7,426 nucleotides of DNA from Thermoleophilia bacterium (GCA_025928435.1 JAICJM010000187.1:1-7426); one strand, 5' to 3'; counted from the first letter of the stretch, positions 1 through 6,446 are shown. Made by a program: numbers and translations. The notes: generated by a model from the letters alone, not told the origin.

Positions 1-2
1 AG

Positions 3-131
3 AACCGGCCCAGCCGGATCATCCCCCGGGCCGAGGTGCACACGACGCAGGACGTCACGGTCGAGGAGCTCAAGCCCGAGAGCGAGATCGAGACGACGTT
101 CCCGCCCGGGTTCGAGCTCAGCGATGAGTGA
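3..131 (+). CDS. C-terminal end of an unidentified protein (5' truncated)
   Basis: An open frame enters from the left edge and gives 42 residues before a TGA at 129-131. In this frame 41 of 42 codons end in G or C, which marks it as the true coding frame. The tail is acidic and rich in Glu and Thr, ends in PPGFELSDE, and shows no domain I recognise. Its stop overlaps the coaX start (TGATG), so the two genes are probably one transcript with coupled translation. In actinobacteria the genes before coaX are often pantothenate, NAD or folate genes, but nothing visible here says which, so I give no function. Confidence 0.6.
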   Translation, partial: NRPSRIIPRAEVHTTQDVTVEELKPESEIETTFPPGFELSDE

Positions 132-898
132 TGCTGCTCGCACTCGACGTCGGTAACACCCAGACCGTCGTCGGGATGTACGACGGCGAGGAGCTCCGCG
201 AGCACTGGCGGACGACCACCGTCCGCACTCACACCGGCGACGAGCTGGCGCTCATGCTGGCCGGCCTGCTCGAGCTGCGGGAGCAGACGCTGGCCTCGAT
301 CGACGCGCTCGTCGTCGCCTCGAGCGTCCCCCAGCTCGTCGTCGAGTACGCGACGATGAGCCGCGAGCGCCTCGGGCACGAGGCGCTGGTGGTCGGGCCG
401 GGCGTCCGCACCGGCGTCGCGCTGCGGGTCGACAATCCGCTCGAGGTCGGCCCCGACCGGGTGGCGAACTGCGTGGCCGCCTACTCGCTCTACGGCGGGC
501 CGTGCATCGTGGTCGACTTCGGGACCGCGATCAACTTCGACACGGTCTCGGCCGGCGGCGACTTCCTGGGCGGTGCAATCGCGCCGGGGCTACAGGTTGC
601 GCTGGACGCGCTCGGCGACAGGGCCGCCCGGCTGCAGAAGGTGGAGCTGGTGGCGCCGGCCCACGCGATCGGCACGAACACCGACACGAACGTCCAGTCG
701 GGCGCCGTCTTCGGTTGGGCCGGCCTCGTGGACGGGCTCGTGCGCCGGTTCCGGTCCGAGCTCGGCGCGGAGGCGACCACGGTTGCCACCGGCGGCCTGG
801 CCGCGCTGGTCGCGCCCCACTGCGAGACGGTGCAGCACGTCGAGCCGTGGCTGACGCTCGAGGGCCTGCGCATGATCTGGGAGCGCAACAGCGGCTGA
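131..898 (+). CDS. coaX: Type III pantothenate kinase CoaX
   Basis: This enzyme phosphorylates pantothenate with ATP, the first step of coenzyme A synthesis in the cytosol. The 255-aa length fits the family. Family motifs appear in order: DVGNT at residues 6-10 (phosphate-binding loop of the ASKHA fold), GPDR at 107-110, DFGTA at 129-133, GGAIAPG at 147-153, an NTDTNVQSG stretch at 183-191, TGG at 220-222 and the closing LTLEGLR at 241-247. Type III enzymes are known to need a monovalent cation and to resist CoA feedback. I chose ATG 131 because homologs begin MLLxxDVGNT and it overlaps the upstream stop as TGATG. GTG 128 (GTGA overlap) would add one residue. The stop codon lies inside the left arm of a 31-nt palindrome, but the usual C-terminus is already complete there, so the enzyme looks intact. 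Confidence 0.95.
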   Translation: MLLALDVGNTQTVVGMYDGEELREHWRTTTVRTHTGDELALMLAGLLELREQTLASIDALVVASSVPQLVVEYATMSRERLGHEALVVGPGVRTGVALRVDNPLEVGPDRVANCVAAYSLYGGPCIVVDFGTAINFDTVSAGGDFLGGAIAPGLQVALDALGDRAARLQKVELVAPAHAIGTNTDTNVQSGAVFGWAGLVDGLVRRFRSELGAEATTVATGGLAALVAPHCETVQHVEPWLTLEGLRMIWERNSG

Positions 899-926
899 AT
901 ACACGGGGTCAGACCCCTTGTATTCA
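896..926. repeat. 31-nt palindrome, REP-like, containing the stops of two convergent genes
   Basis: The outer arms TGAATACA (896-903) and TGTATTCA (919-926) are perfect complements. The inner arms GGGGTC (905-910) and GACCCC (912-917) are perfect complements around a single A at 911, with only the C904/T918 pair mismatched. The TGA of coaX is the first three bases, and the TGA of the minus-strand gene is the last three bases read on the other strand. The RNA would form a strong hairpin and may act as a bidirectional terminator, although no U tract follows. The GGGGTC-N-GACCCC core resembles dispersed palindromes that I recall from many bacterial genomes; that match is from memory and untested. 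Confidence 0.85.
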
Positions 927-1622
927 GGCAAGGCGGGCGGTGACCGTGCCGGCCGCGTCGACCGCGACGGCGGTCGGGACGATGCCGATGCCGTACTTGC
1001 GGGCCAGGTCGGGCCGCGTGCGCACGTCGACGGTGACCACGTCGCGGCCGGCCGCGCGCAGCTCCCGCTCGAGCGTGAGGCACCCAGAGCAGAGCGGGTG
1101 GGTGAACTCGACGACGGTGCCGTCTCCGCCCGCGGCCAGGCCGACATCGGCCGGGTCGATGCGGCGCAGGTCGCCGTGGCCGATGCCGCGCAGGCGCGCG
1201 CCCAGCCGGTAGATCTCGCAGCCCGTGCAGAACCCGGTCACGGCGGCGAGCAGCGCCAGGACGCTGACCAGCACGGCCAGGGCGGTGCCGAGCGCGTGCA
1301 GTCCGGCGGCGTGCGCGACGGTCGCGGCGGTGAGGACGGCGAAGCCCATCATGTTCGCGAAGCGCGGCGCCCGCGCGTCCTCGAGCTCCCCCTCGCCGAT
1401 CCGCGGCTGGACGAGCTCGAAGTAGGCGAGACAGGGGAGGCACCAGCGCCGGCCCAGCCTCAGACCGAGCGCGAACTGGAGCGCGAGCAGCCCGAGCAGC
1501 GGCCACCAGCCGGTGAAGACCGCGACCAGCGCGAGCGTCCCGATCGCCGCCTGGTTGAAGCGCGGCGCGCGGGCATCGATCACGGCGAGGTCGCGGTAGG
1601 GGTGTGCGCGTCGGTCGGCCAC
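924..1622 (-). CDS. DUF4395 membrane protein fused to a C-terminal thioredoxin-like domain
   Basis: The 232-aa protein opens with the DUF4395 signature, IDARAPRFNQAA at residues 15-26, followed by hydrophobic segments near 27-55 and 90-131 (about four membrane spans). A second ARAPRF at 83-88 suggests two related halves. The C-terminal part from about 168 looks like a thioredoxin fold: a strand leading into CSGC at 178-181, then IVPT at 214-217 in the place of the cis-proline loop. Two more CxxC pairs sit in the membrane part, CLPC at 61-64 and CTGC at 132-135. A membrane thiol-disulfide or electron-transfer role is inferred; no substrate is shown. The start is GTG at 1622, just before the signature. 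The fold stops after the strand GTVTARLA without the usual last helix, and the stop codon comes from the palindrome at 896-926. It is divergent from the acetyltransferase at 1706. Confidence 0.8.
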   Translation of the reverse strand: MADRRAHPYRDLAVIDARAPRFNQAAIGTLALVAVFTGWWPLLGLLALQFALGLRLGRRWCLPCLAYFELVQPRIGEGELEDARAPRFANMMGFAVLTAATVAHAAGLHALGTALAVLVSVLALLAAVTGFCTGCEIYRLGARLRGIGHGDLRRIDPADVGLAAGGDGTVVEFTHPLCSGCLTLERELRAAGRDVVTVDVRTRPDLARKYGIGIVPTAVAVDAAGTVTARLA

Positions 1623-1693
1623 TTTGGATCCAAACTCTACCTTGTGGGATCATTGCCGGCGTGACCACGCACCGGTTCGCCGCCGCCCGCGCG

Positions 1694-1699
1694 TAGGAT
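1694..1699 (+). promoter_or_regulatory. -10 box for the GNAT gene, suggesting a leaderless mRNA
   Basis: TAGGAT ends six bases before ATG 1706, which puts the expected transcription start on the A of the start codon. No good -35 box and no well-placed Shine-Dalgarno are visible. The TANNNT plus short-gap arrangement is typical of leaderless actinobacterial genes. Confidence 0.5.
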
Positions 1700-1705
1700 C
1701 AGCCC

Positions 1706-2314
1706 ATGCAGATGGAGCTTCGCGTCGCCGGGCCCGGCGACCTCGACGCGCTGACGGCGATCATGGCGACCGCCTTCCGCCACGACCCGGTGTGGGGCGA
1801 GTACTCGTACCCGGGATCGCGGGAGCGGCTCGACACGGCGGCCACCGTCTGGCGCGCGTACGTCGGCGCCCTGATCCGCCACGGGTGGTCGTTCCTCTCC
1901 GCCGGCGGCGAGTCTGCCGCGGTGTGGGTGCCGCCGGGCGAGCGTGAGCTCACCGACGACCAGGAGCACGAGCTCGAGCTGCTCCTGCACGAGCTGCTCG
2001 GCGACGCGCAGGCCGCGATCGTGTTCGACGCCTTCGAGCGGCTCGACGCGGCCCATCCGCACCACGAGCCGCACCATCACCTGAGCCTGTTCGGCACCCA
2101 CGAGGACCATCGCGGGCGCGGGATCGGGATGGCGCTCCTCGACGCCTGTCTCGAGCGGGTCGACGCGGCCGGCTCGCCTGCGTACCTCGAGTCGACCAAC
2201 CGGGCCAACGAGCCCCGCTACATGAGCCGCGGCTTCGAGCCGTTCGGGCGCGTCGAGCTCGCCGGCGGGCCGGTCGTCACGACCATGTGGCGCCCGCCAC
2301 GAGCCCGGCCCTAG
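1706..2314 (+). CDS. GNAT-family N-acetyltransferase
   Basis: The 202-aa protein has the layout of a GCN5-related acetyltransferase, which moves an acetyl group from acetyl-CoA to an amine; the acceptor cannot be told. The core lies at residues 123-180: strand HHHLSLFGTHED, then the acetyl-CoA pyrophosphate loop RGRGIG at 136-141 and its helix, then YLESTNRANEPRYMSRGFEP at 160-179, the usual motif B region with the RGF ending. The N-terminal half (RVAGPGDLDALTAIMATAF) is the usual first strand and helix. The middle (80-105) is a long acidic helix. HPHHEPHHH at 117-125 packs six His into nine residues just before the core. I chose ATG 1706 because of the -10 box in front; ATG 1712 is an alternative. 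The stop shares CTAG with the stop of dus on the other strand. Confidence 0.85.
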   Translation: MQMELRVAGPGDLDALTAIMATAFRHDPVWGEYSYPGSRERLDTAATVWRAYVGALIRHGWSFLSAGGESAAVWVPPGERELTDDQEHELELLLHELLGDAQAAIVFDAFERLDAAHPHHEPHHHLSLFGTHEDHRGRGIGMALLDACLERVDAAGSPAYLESTNRANEPRYMSRGFEPFGRVELAGGPVVTTMWRPPRARP

Positions 2315-3375
2315 CCGCCGCCGTAGATCGAGATCGGGAGCTCGAGCAGCCGGTCGGCGTCGATGTCGCCGAGCAGCTCGAGCTCCGCCTCGTGGGCGGC
2401 GACGAGCTCCGCGGCCCCGGGGCAGAACTCGAGCAGCGCCCGCTCGGCGTCGGCAACGGCCGGGCAGGTGACGAGCACGCCTCGGATCGCCTTCGCCCCC
2501 GGCGTGCCGCGCAGGTACCAGCCGTAGAACTTGCGCAGGAAGCCGACGGCGCGGTCGCTCATCTCGCGCTCGACCTCGTGCATGAACCGGATCAGCTCCG
2601 AGACCACCTCGGCGACGTCTGCGTCCGGGCCTCCCTCGCCCGCCATCTCGCGCAGCGCCCACGGCCGCCCCTGCGCGCCGCGTCCCACCATGACCGCCGC
2701 CGCGCCGGTCTCGTCGATCACCCGCTCGGCCGTGGCCCGGTCGCTGATGTCGCCCGACGCGATCACCGGGATGCCCACCCGATCGACCAGCTCGGCCGTG
2801 AGCGAGTGGTCGGCCGTGCCCGTGTACATCTGCTGGGCGGACCGGGGGTGAAGGGTCAGCGAGGCGACGCCGCGGGCCTCGAGCTTCGGGCCCAGCTCGA
2901 GCGCCGTGCGCGACCCGTTCCGGAGGCCGCGCCGCATCTTCACGGAGACCGGGACGTCGACGGCGTCGACGACGGCCCCGGCGAGCGCACAGGCGAGATC
3001 GTGATCCTCGAGCGCGCTCGCCCCGGCGCCCGTCTTCGTCACCTTGCGCACCGGGCAGCCGAAGTTGATGTCGACGATGTCCGCGCCGGCGGCCACAACC
3101 ATCCGGGCCGCCTCGGCCATCGGGGCCGGGTCGGATCCGAAGATCTGCACCGCCAGGGGATGCTCGTCGGCCGCGATCCGCAGGTAGCCGAGCGTGCGCT
3201 CGTTGCCGTGCTGGAGGCCGCACGACGACACCATCTCGCTGCACACGAGGCCGGCCCCGAAGCGGCGTCCCTGGCGCCGGAACGCCTGCACCGAGACACC
3301 CGCCATCGGGGCGAGCACGATCCGTGACGGGATCTCGACGCCGCCGATCGACCAGGGCTCGGTCATGTCCGCCAT
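2311..3375 (-). CDS. dusB: tRNA-dihydrouridine synthase, DusB type
   Basis: This flavoenzyme reduces uridine in the D-loop of tRNA to dihydrouridine using FMN and NADPH. The 354-aa chain shows the family motifs in order: LAPMAGVSVQAFR (21-33), QIFGSDP (77-83), DINFGCPVRKV (102-112) with Cys107 as the expected catalytic acid, KMRRG (146-150), HPRSAQQMYTG (176-186), ASGDI (206-210) and GRGAQGRPW (231-239). The helical tRNA-binding domain follows from about 255 to 350. HPR and ASGDI replace the more common HGR and GNGDI. I infer these are lineage variants, because the catalytic Cys is kept. ATG 3375 is favoured by a -10 box seven bases upstream; ATG 3366 is possible. The gene is divergent from greA and opposite in strand to coaX, greA and lysS. 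The subfamily (DusB) is a likely call, not certain. Confidence 0.92.
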   Translation of the reverse strand: MADMTEPWSIGGVEIPSRIVLAPMAGVSVQAFRRQGRRFGAGLVCSEMVSSCGLQHGNERTLGYLRIAADEHPLAVQIFGSDPAPMAEAARMVVAAGADIVDINFGCPVRKVTKTGAGASALEDHDLACALAGAVVDAVDVPVSVKMRRGLRNGSRTALELGPKLEARGVASLTLHPRSAQQMYTGTADHSLTAELVDRVGIPVIASGDISDRATAERVIDETGAAAVMVGRGAQGRPWALREMAGEGGPDADVAEVVSELIRFMHEVEREMSDRAVGFLRKFYGWYLRGTPGAKAIRGVLVTCPAVADAERALLEFCPGAAELVAAHEAELELLGDIDADRLLELPISIYGGG

Positions 3376-3382
3376 GCCCTGG

Positions 3383-3388
3383 ATGCTA
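3383..3388 (-). promoter_or_regulatory. -10 box for dus, suggesting a leaderless mRNA
   Basis: Read on the minus strand, TAGCAT is followed by seven bases and then ATG 3375, so transcription would start on or beside the start codon. The short AGGG at minus-strand positions -5 to -2 is too close to be a useful Shine-Dalgarno. No clear -35 box is visible. Confidence 0.5.
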
Positions 3389-3439
3389 CCGGCGCCGGCC
3401 CGCCGCTTTAGGACGGCGCAGCTTGTCGGTTTCCGAGTG

Positions 3440-3469
3440 TTGGCGCCCGCCGATCACTTGACCTATAAT
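3440..3469 (+). promoter_or_regulatory. Sigma-70-type promoter for greA
   Basis: A perfect TATAAT lies at 3464-3469 with TTGGCG at 3440-3445, 18 bases apart. Transcription would start near 3476 and leave a leader of about 90 nt before the chosen greA start. This is the best consensus promoter in the window. It lies in the 192-bp region between the divergent dus and greA genes. Confidence 0.7.
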
Positions 3470-3567
3470 CCGCCGTCGCTCGGTGTCCGCCCGGAAATGC
3501 GCTGCAAATGGCGCACTCCCCGGCCGACACCGATTTTCCGTTTACGCACCCGAAGGCGATGGGAGCA

Positions 3568-4044
3568 GTGGAGAAAGACGTCATCCTCACCAGCGAGGGC
3601 TACGAGAAGCTCAAGCAGCAGATCGAGGACCTCGAGACCAACAAGCGCCGCGAGGTTGCCGACCGCATCCGCGAGGCGCGCGAGTTCGGCGACATCAGCG
3701 AGAATTCGGAATACGACGACGCGAAGAACGAGCAGGCCCTGCTCGAGCACCGCATCGCGCGGCTCAAGGAGCAGCTGCGCTCGGCCCGCGTCATCGACCC
3801 CAAGGACGTCCCCAAGGACGTCGTGTCCGTGGGCACGCGCGTGAAGGTCAAGGACGTCGACCACGGCGACGTGGACACGTACGAGATCGTGGGCTCGGCG
3901 GAGGCCGATCCGGGCAACAGCCGGCTCTCGAACGAGTCCCCCGTCGGCCGCGCCCTGCTCGGGCGCAAGAAGGGCGAGACCGTCGAGGTGGCGGTGCCGG
4001 CCGGCGCCATCCGCCTCAAGATCATGGACATCAAGCCGTCCTGA
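3568..4044 (+). CDS. greA: Transcription elongation factor GreA
   Basis: GreA enters the secondary channel of RNA polymerase and stimulates cleavage of backtracked transcripts. From GTG 3568 the protein has 158 aa, the same length as E. coli GreA, and begins MEKDVILTSEGYEKLK like most homologs. Residues 1-75 form the antiparallel coiled coil, with the acidic tip GDISENSEYDDAK at 41-53 carrying the Asp and Glu expected to hold the catalytic Mg ion. Residues 80-158 are the FKBP-like domain, including SNESPVGRALLGRKKGETVEV (121-141). Upstream in-frame ATGs at 3559 and 3508 would add 3 or 20 residues. The 3508 start has GGAAA ten bases before it, so the N-terminus is not settled; family alignment favours 3568. 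lysS follows after 37 bases. Confidence 0.93.
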   Translation: MEKDVILTSEGYEKLKQQIEDLETNKRREVADRIREAREFGDISENSEYDDAKNEQALLEHRIARLKEQLRSARVIDPKDVPKDVVSVGTRVKVKDVDHGDVDTYEIVGSAEADPGNSRLSNESPVGRALLGRKKGETVEVAVPAGAIRLKIMDIKPS

Positions 4045-4067
4045 TCGCCCTCGCGGGCGCGCGCGCA

Positions 4068-4073
4068 TATCCT
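4068..4073 (+). promoter_or_regulatory. -10 box within the greA-lysS gap
   Basis: TATCCT sits eight bases before GTG 4082, the same arrangement as in front of the GNAT gene and dus. It suggests an extra, probably leaderless, lysS transcript besides read-through from greA. No -35 box is recognisable. The box overlaps TTG 4073, which argues against that codon as the start. Confidence 0.4.
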
Positions 4074-4081
4074 TGGTCGCC

Positions 4082-5533
4082 GTGTCGAGCGACGTCGAGC
4101 AGGGGATCCGGGACGACCGGGCCGCGAAGGTGGAGGCCATGCGCCGGGCCGGGATCGACCCGTACCCCGCCCGCACGCCCCCGCGGGCCGAGGTGGCGAC
4201 GGTGCGGGCCGACCACGGCGGCCTCGAGGCCGGGGCCGAGTCGGGCCAGTCGCTGTGGCTCGCAGGCCGCATCACGGGCCGCCGCGGCCACGGCAAGGCG
4301 ATCTTCCTCGACCTGGCCGACCGCACCGGGCAGCTCCAGCTGCACGCCACCCTCGACGTCCTGGGCGAGGACGGGCTCGCCGCCGTGGCCGACTCGGATC
4401 TCGGGGACGTCGTGGCGGTGCACGGCGAGGTGTTCTGCAGCCGCCGGGGCGAGCTCTCCCTGCGCGTGCGCGAGTGGCGGCCGCTGGCCAAGTGCCTGCG
4501 CCCGCTGCCCGAGAAGCACCACGGCCTGGCCGACGTCGAGGGGCGCTACCGCCAGCGCTACCTCGACCTGCTGGTGAACGACGACGCGCTGCGGATCACG
4601 CTCGCGCGCACGGCGATCGTGTCCGCGGTGCGGGGCGTGCTCGACGGCGACGGGTTCGTCGAGGTCGAGACGCCGGCGCTGCAGCCCATCTACGGCGGCG
4701 GCGCGGCCCGGCCGTTCGTGACCCGCTACAACGAGTACGACCGCGACTTCTACCTGCGCATCGCCGACGAGCTCTATCTGAAGCGGCTGATCGTCGGCGG
4801 GCTCGAGCGCGTTTACGAGATCGCCAAGGACTTCCGCAACGAGGGCGTCTCCTTCAAGCGCAACCCGGAGTTCACGATGCTCGAGTGGTACGAGGCCTAC
4901 GCGGACTACGAGGTGGCGATGGAGCGTACGGAGCGGGTCGTCGCCGCGGCCGGCGCGGCAGCGGGGTGCGAGATCGACCTGACCCCGCCGTGGCCGCGCA
5001 TCACCCTGCGCGACGCGATCCACGAGAAGGCCGGGATCGACCCGATGGCCGACCGTGACCGCGACCGGCTGGTGGCGTTCATGCGTGAGCGCGACATCGA
5101 CACGTCCGGTGACGTCACCTGGGCACAGGCGGTCGATCACCTGCTCTCCCACTTCGTGGAGCCGGGGCTCGAGCAGCCCACGTTCCTGGTGGACTACCCG
5201 GTCGAGCTCTCGCCCTTCGCGAAGGCCTCTCCGACGAGCGAGGGGCTGGTCGAGCGCTTCGAGGCGTTCTGCGCCGGGATGGAGATCGCGAACGGCTACT
5301 CCGAGCTGAACGATCCCGCCGAGCAGCGCGCCCGCTTCGAGGAGTCGCGGGCCGCGGCGGCCGCGGGCGACGAGGAGGCCCACCCGATGGACGAGGACTT
5401 CCTGCTCGCGCTCGAGTACGGCATGCCGCCGACGGCCGGCGTCGGGATCGGCATCGACCGCCTCACGATGGCGCTGACGGGCGTGCGCTCGATCCGCGAG
5501 GTCATCCTCTTCCCGACGCTCCGCCCCCGCTGA
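4082..5533 (+). CDS. lysS: Lysyl-tRNA synthetase, class II
   Basis: This enzyme charges tRNA-Lys with lysine in the cytosol. From GTG 4082 it has 483 aa, close to the family's usual ~500. An N-terminal OB-fold anticodon-binding domain spans roughly residues 55-140 (SLWLAGRI...GKAIFLDL...). The class II catalytic core follows: PLPEKHHGLADVEGRYRQRY (about 142-161), motif 1 around DGFVEVETPALQP (190-202), GGGAARPF, motif 2 with ERVYEIAKDFRNEG (242-255) and NPEFTMLEWYEAYADY (261-276), and motif 3 GVGIGIDRL (453-461). The middle GMEIANGYSELNDP (399-412) is also typical of LysRS. All catalytic segments look intact. TTG 4073 would add three residues but overlaps a likely -10 box. It lies 37 bp after greA and ends before a GC-rich palindrome. 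Confidence 0.96.
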   Translation: MSSDVEQGIRDDRAAKVEAMRRAGIDPYPARTPPRAEVATVRADHGGLEAGAESGQSLWLAGRITGRRGHGKAIFLDLADRTGQLQLHATLDVLGEDGLAAVADSDLGDVVAVHGEVFCSRRGELSLRVREWRPLAKCLRPLPEKHHGLADVEGRYRQRYLDLLVNDDALRITLARTAIVSAVRGVLDGDGFVEVETPALQPIYGGGAARPFVTRYNEYDRDFYLRIADELYLKRLIVGGLERVYEIAKDFRNEGVSFKRNPEFTMLEWYEAYADYEVAMERTERVVAAAGAAAGCEIDLTPPWPRITLRDAIHEKAGIDPMADRDRDRLVAFMRERDIDTSGDVTWAQAVDHLLSHFVEPGLEQPTFLVDYPVELSPFAKASPTSEGLVERFEAFCAGMEIANGYSELNDPAEQRARFEESRAAAAAGDEEAHPMDEDFLLALEYGMPPTAGVGIGIDRLTMALTGVRSIREVILFPTLRPR

Positions 5534-5541
5534 AGAACGAT

Positions 5542-5574
5542 GGGGACTGTCCCCGCTCGGCGGGGACAGTCCCC
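5542..5574. repeat. Nested GC-rich palindrome between lysS and the convergent hydrolase operon
   Basis: GGGGACTGTCCCCGC (5542-5556) pairs perfectly over 15 bp with GCGGGGACAGTCCCC (5560-5574) around a TCG loop. Each arm is itself a palindrome, GGGGAC-T-GTCCCC (5542-5554) and GGGGAC-A-GTCCCC (5562-5574), so the DNA is two inverted copies of one 13-mer. It fills most of the 46-bp gap between two convergent genes and could stop transcription from both sides, though no U tract follows. It resembles REP-type dispersed repeats and is related in pattern to the palindrome at 896-926. Confidence 0.85.
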
Positions 5575-5579
5575 GATTG

Positions 5580-6446
5580 TCACGCCTCGGCGGCGGCCAT
5601 GAACTCGTTCGCGATCGGCATCCAGAGATCGGGCCTCTCGACGAAGCACAGGTGCGAGGCGTCGGGGATGATCTCGAGCCGGCTGCCGGGGATGCGCTCC
5701 GCCACCTCGCGCGTGTGGACGGGGCGGCACTCGTCGAACTCGCCGCAGGTGATGAGGGCCGGCACGCGGATCTCGCCCAGCCGGTCCATGACGTCCCAGT
5801 CGCGCAGGGTGCCGATGATCCGGAACTCGCTCGGCCCGGCCATGTAGTGGTAGATCGGGGCCGCCATCCGGTCGAACGAGCGCACGACGAAGTCGGGCCA
5901 CGGATCGAGCCGGCACACGTGCCTGCGGTAGAACGGCCCCAGCGCCTCCGCGTACTCCGGCGTGAGCATCCTGTCCTCGGCCTCGAGCCGCTCGATCGTC
6001 TCCCGCTCCTCGGCCGGCAGGTCGTCGAGGAGCTCCTGACAGATCTCGTTCCAGCGCCGTGAGCTGGCGGGGCTCCCGGCGGTGATCATGCTGACCGGCG
6101 GCCGGTCCCTGTCGAGCACGTACTGCATTGCGAGCATCCCGCCCCACGAGCTGCCGAAGAGGTGCACCCGGTCGAGGCCGAGCGCGTCGCGCACGGCGTC
6201 GAGCTCGTCCATGAACCGCTCCACCGTCCACAGCGACCGGTCGTCGGGGATGTCGGAGTTGCCGCACCCGAGCTGGTCGTAGAACACGACCCGGCGGCGG
6301 TCGGCCAGACCCTCGAGCGGCTTCAGGTAGTCGCTCGGCGCGCCCGGGCCGCCGTGCAGGCACAGGAGCGGGACACCGCCCTCGCCCACGCTGCGGTACC
6401 ACACGTTCCCGCCGGGGACGGGGACGCGCCCCTCGTCGACCTTCAC
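5580..6446 (-). CDS. Alpha/beta hydrolase, proline iminopeptidase family
   Basis: The 288-aa chain matches the length and motif order of the proline iminopeptidase-like (S33) hydrolases, which release N-terminal residues such as proline from short peptides. Related members hydrolyse other amides or esters, so the substrate is open. Seen in order: oxyanion-hole HGGPG at 31-35, DQLGCGNSD at 57-65, nucleophile elbow GSSWGG at 98-103 with Ser100, a helical cap at about 125-215, acid Asp238 in GEFDE, and His265 in PDASHLC. The triad is complete. There is no signal peptide, so it should be cytosolic. The start is GTG 6446, which shares GTGA with the stop of the upstream small gene; a longer frame in front runs through that gene and is not real. 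The stop lies 5 bp from the palindrome at 5542-5574. Confidence 0.9.
   Translation of the reverse strand: MKVDEGRVPVPGGNVWYRSVGEGGVPLLCLHGGPGAPSDYLKPLEGLADRRRVVFYDQLGCGNSDIPDDRSLWTVERFMDELDAVRDALGLDRVHLFGSSWGGMLAMQYVLDRDRPPVSMITAGSPASSRRWNEICQELLDDLPAEERETIERLEAEDRMLTPEYAEALGPFYRRHVCRLDPWPDFVVRSFDRMAAPIYHYMAGPSEFRIIGTLRDWDVMDRLGEIRVPALITCGEFDECRPVHTREVAERIPGSRLEIIPDASHLCFVERPDLWMPIANEFMAAAEA

Noticed and set aside
1623..1634. Perfect 12-bp palindrome TTTGGATCCAAA directly ahead of the DUF4395 gene start
   Set aside because: A 12-bp perfect palindrome is expected about twice by chance in a window this size, and there is no second copy near another gene. It could be an operator but is not supported.
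490..1668. Minus-strand 392-aa frame crossing the coaX/DUF4395 junction
   Set aside because: It is antisense to coaX and out of frame with the DUF4395 gene, and passes through the palindrome; it has no recognisable domain.
1637..3244. Long minus-strand open frame of 535 aa
   Set aside because: It runs antisense through the GNAT gene and out of frame through dus, has an Arg/Gly/Ala-rich composition typical of GC-rich shadows, and shows no motif.
3458..3463. TTGACC as a -35 box for greA
   Set aside because: It touches the TATAAT box with no spacer, so it cannot serve as its -35; TTGGCG at 3440-3445 has an 18-bp spacer.
4031..5383. Long minus-strand open frame of 450 aa opposite lysS
   Set aside because: lysS has complete class II motifs on the other strand; the antisense frame is a shadow caused by high GC.
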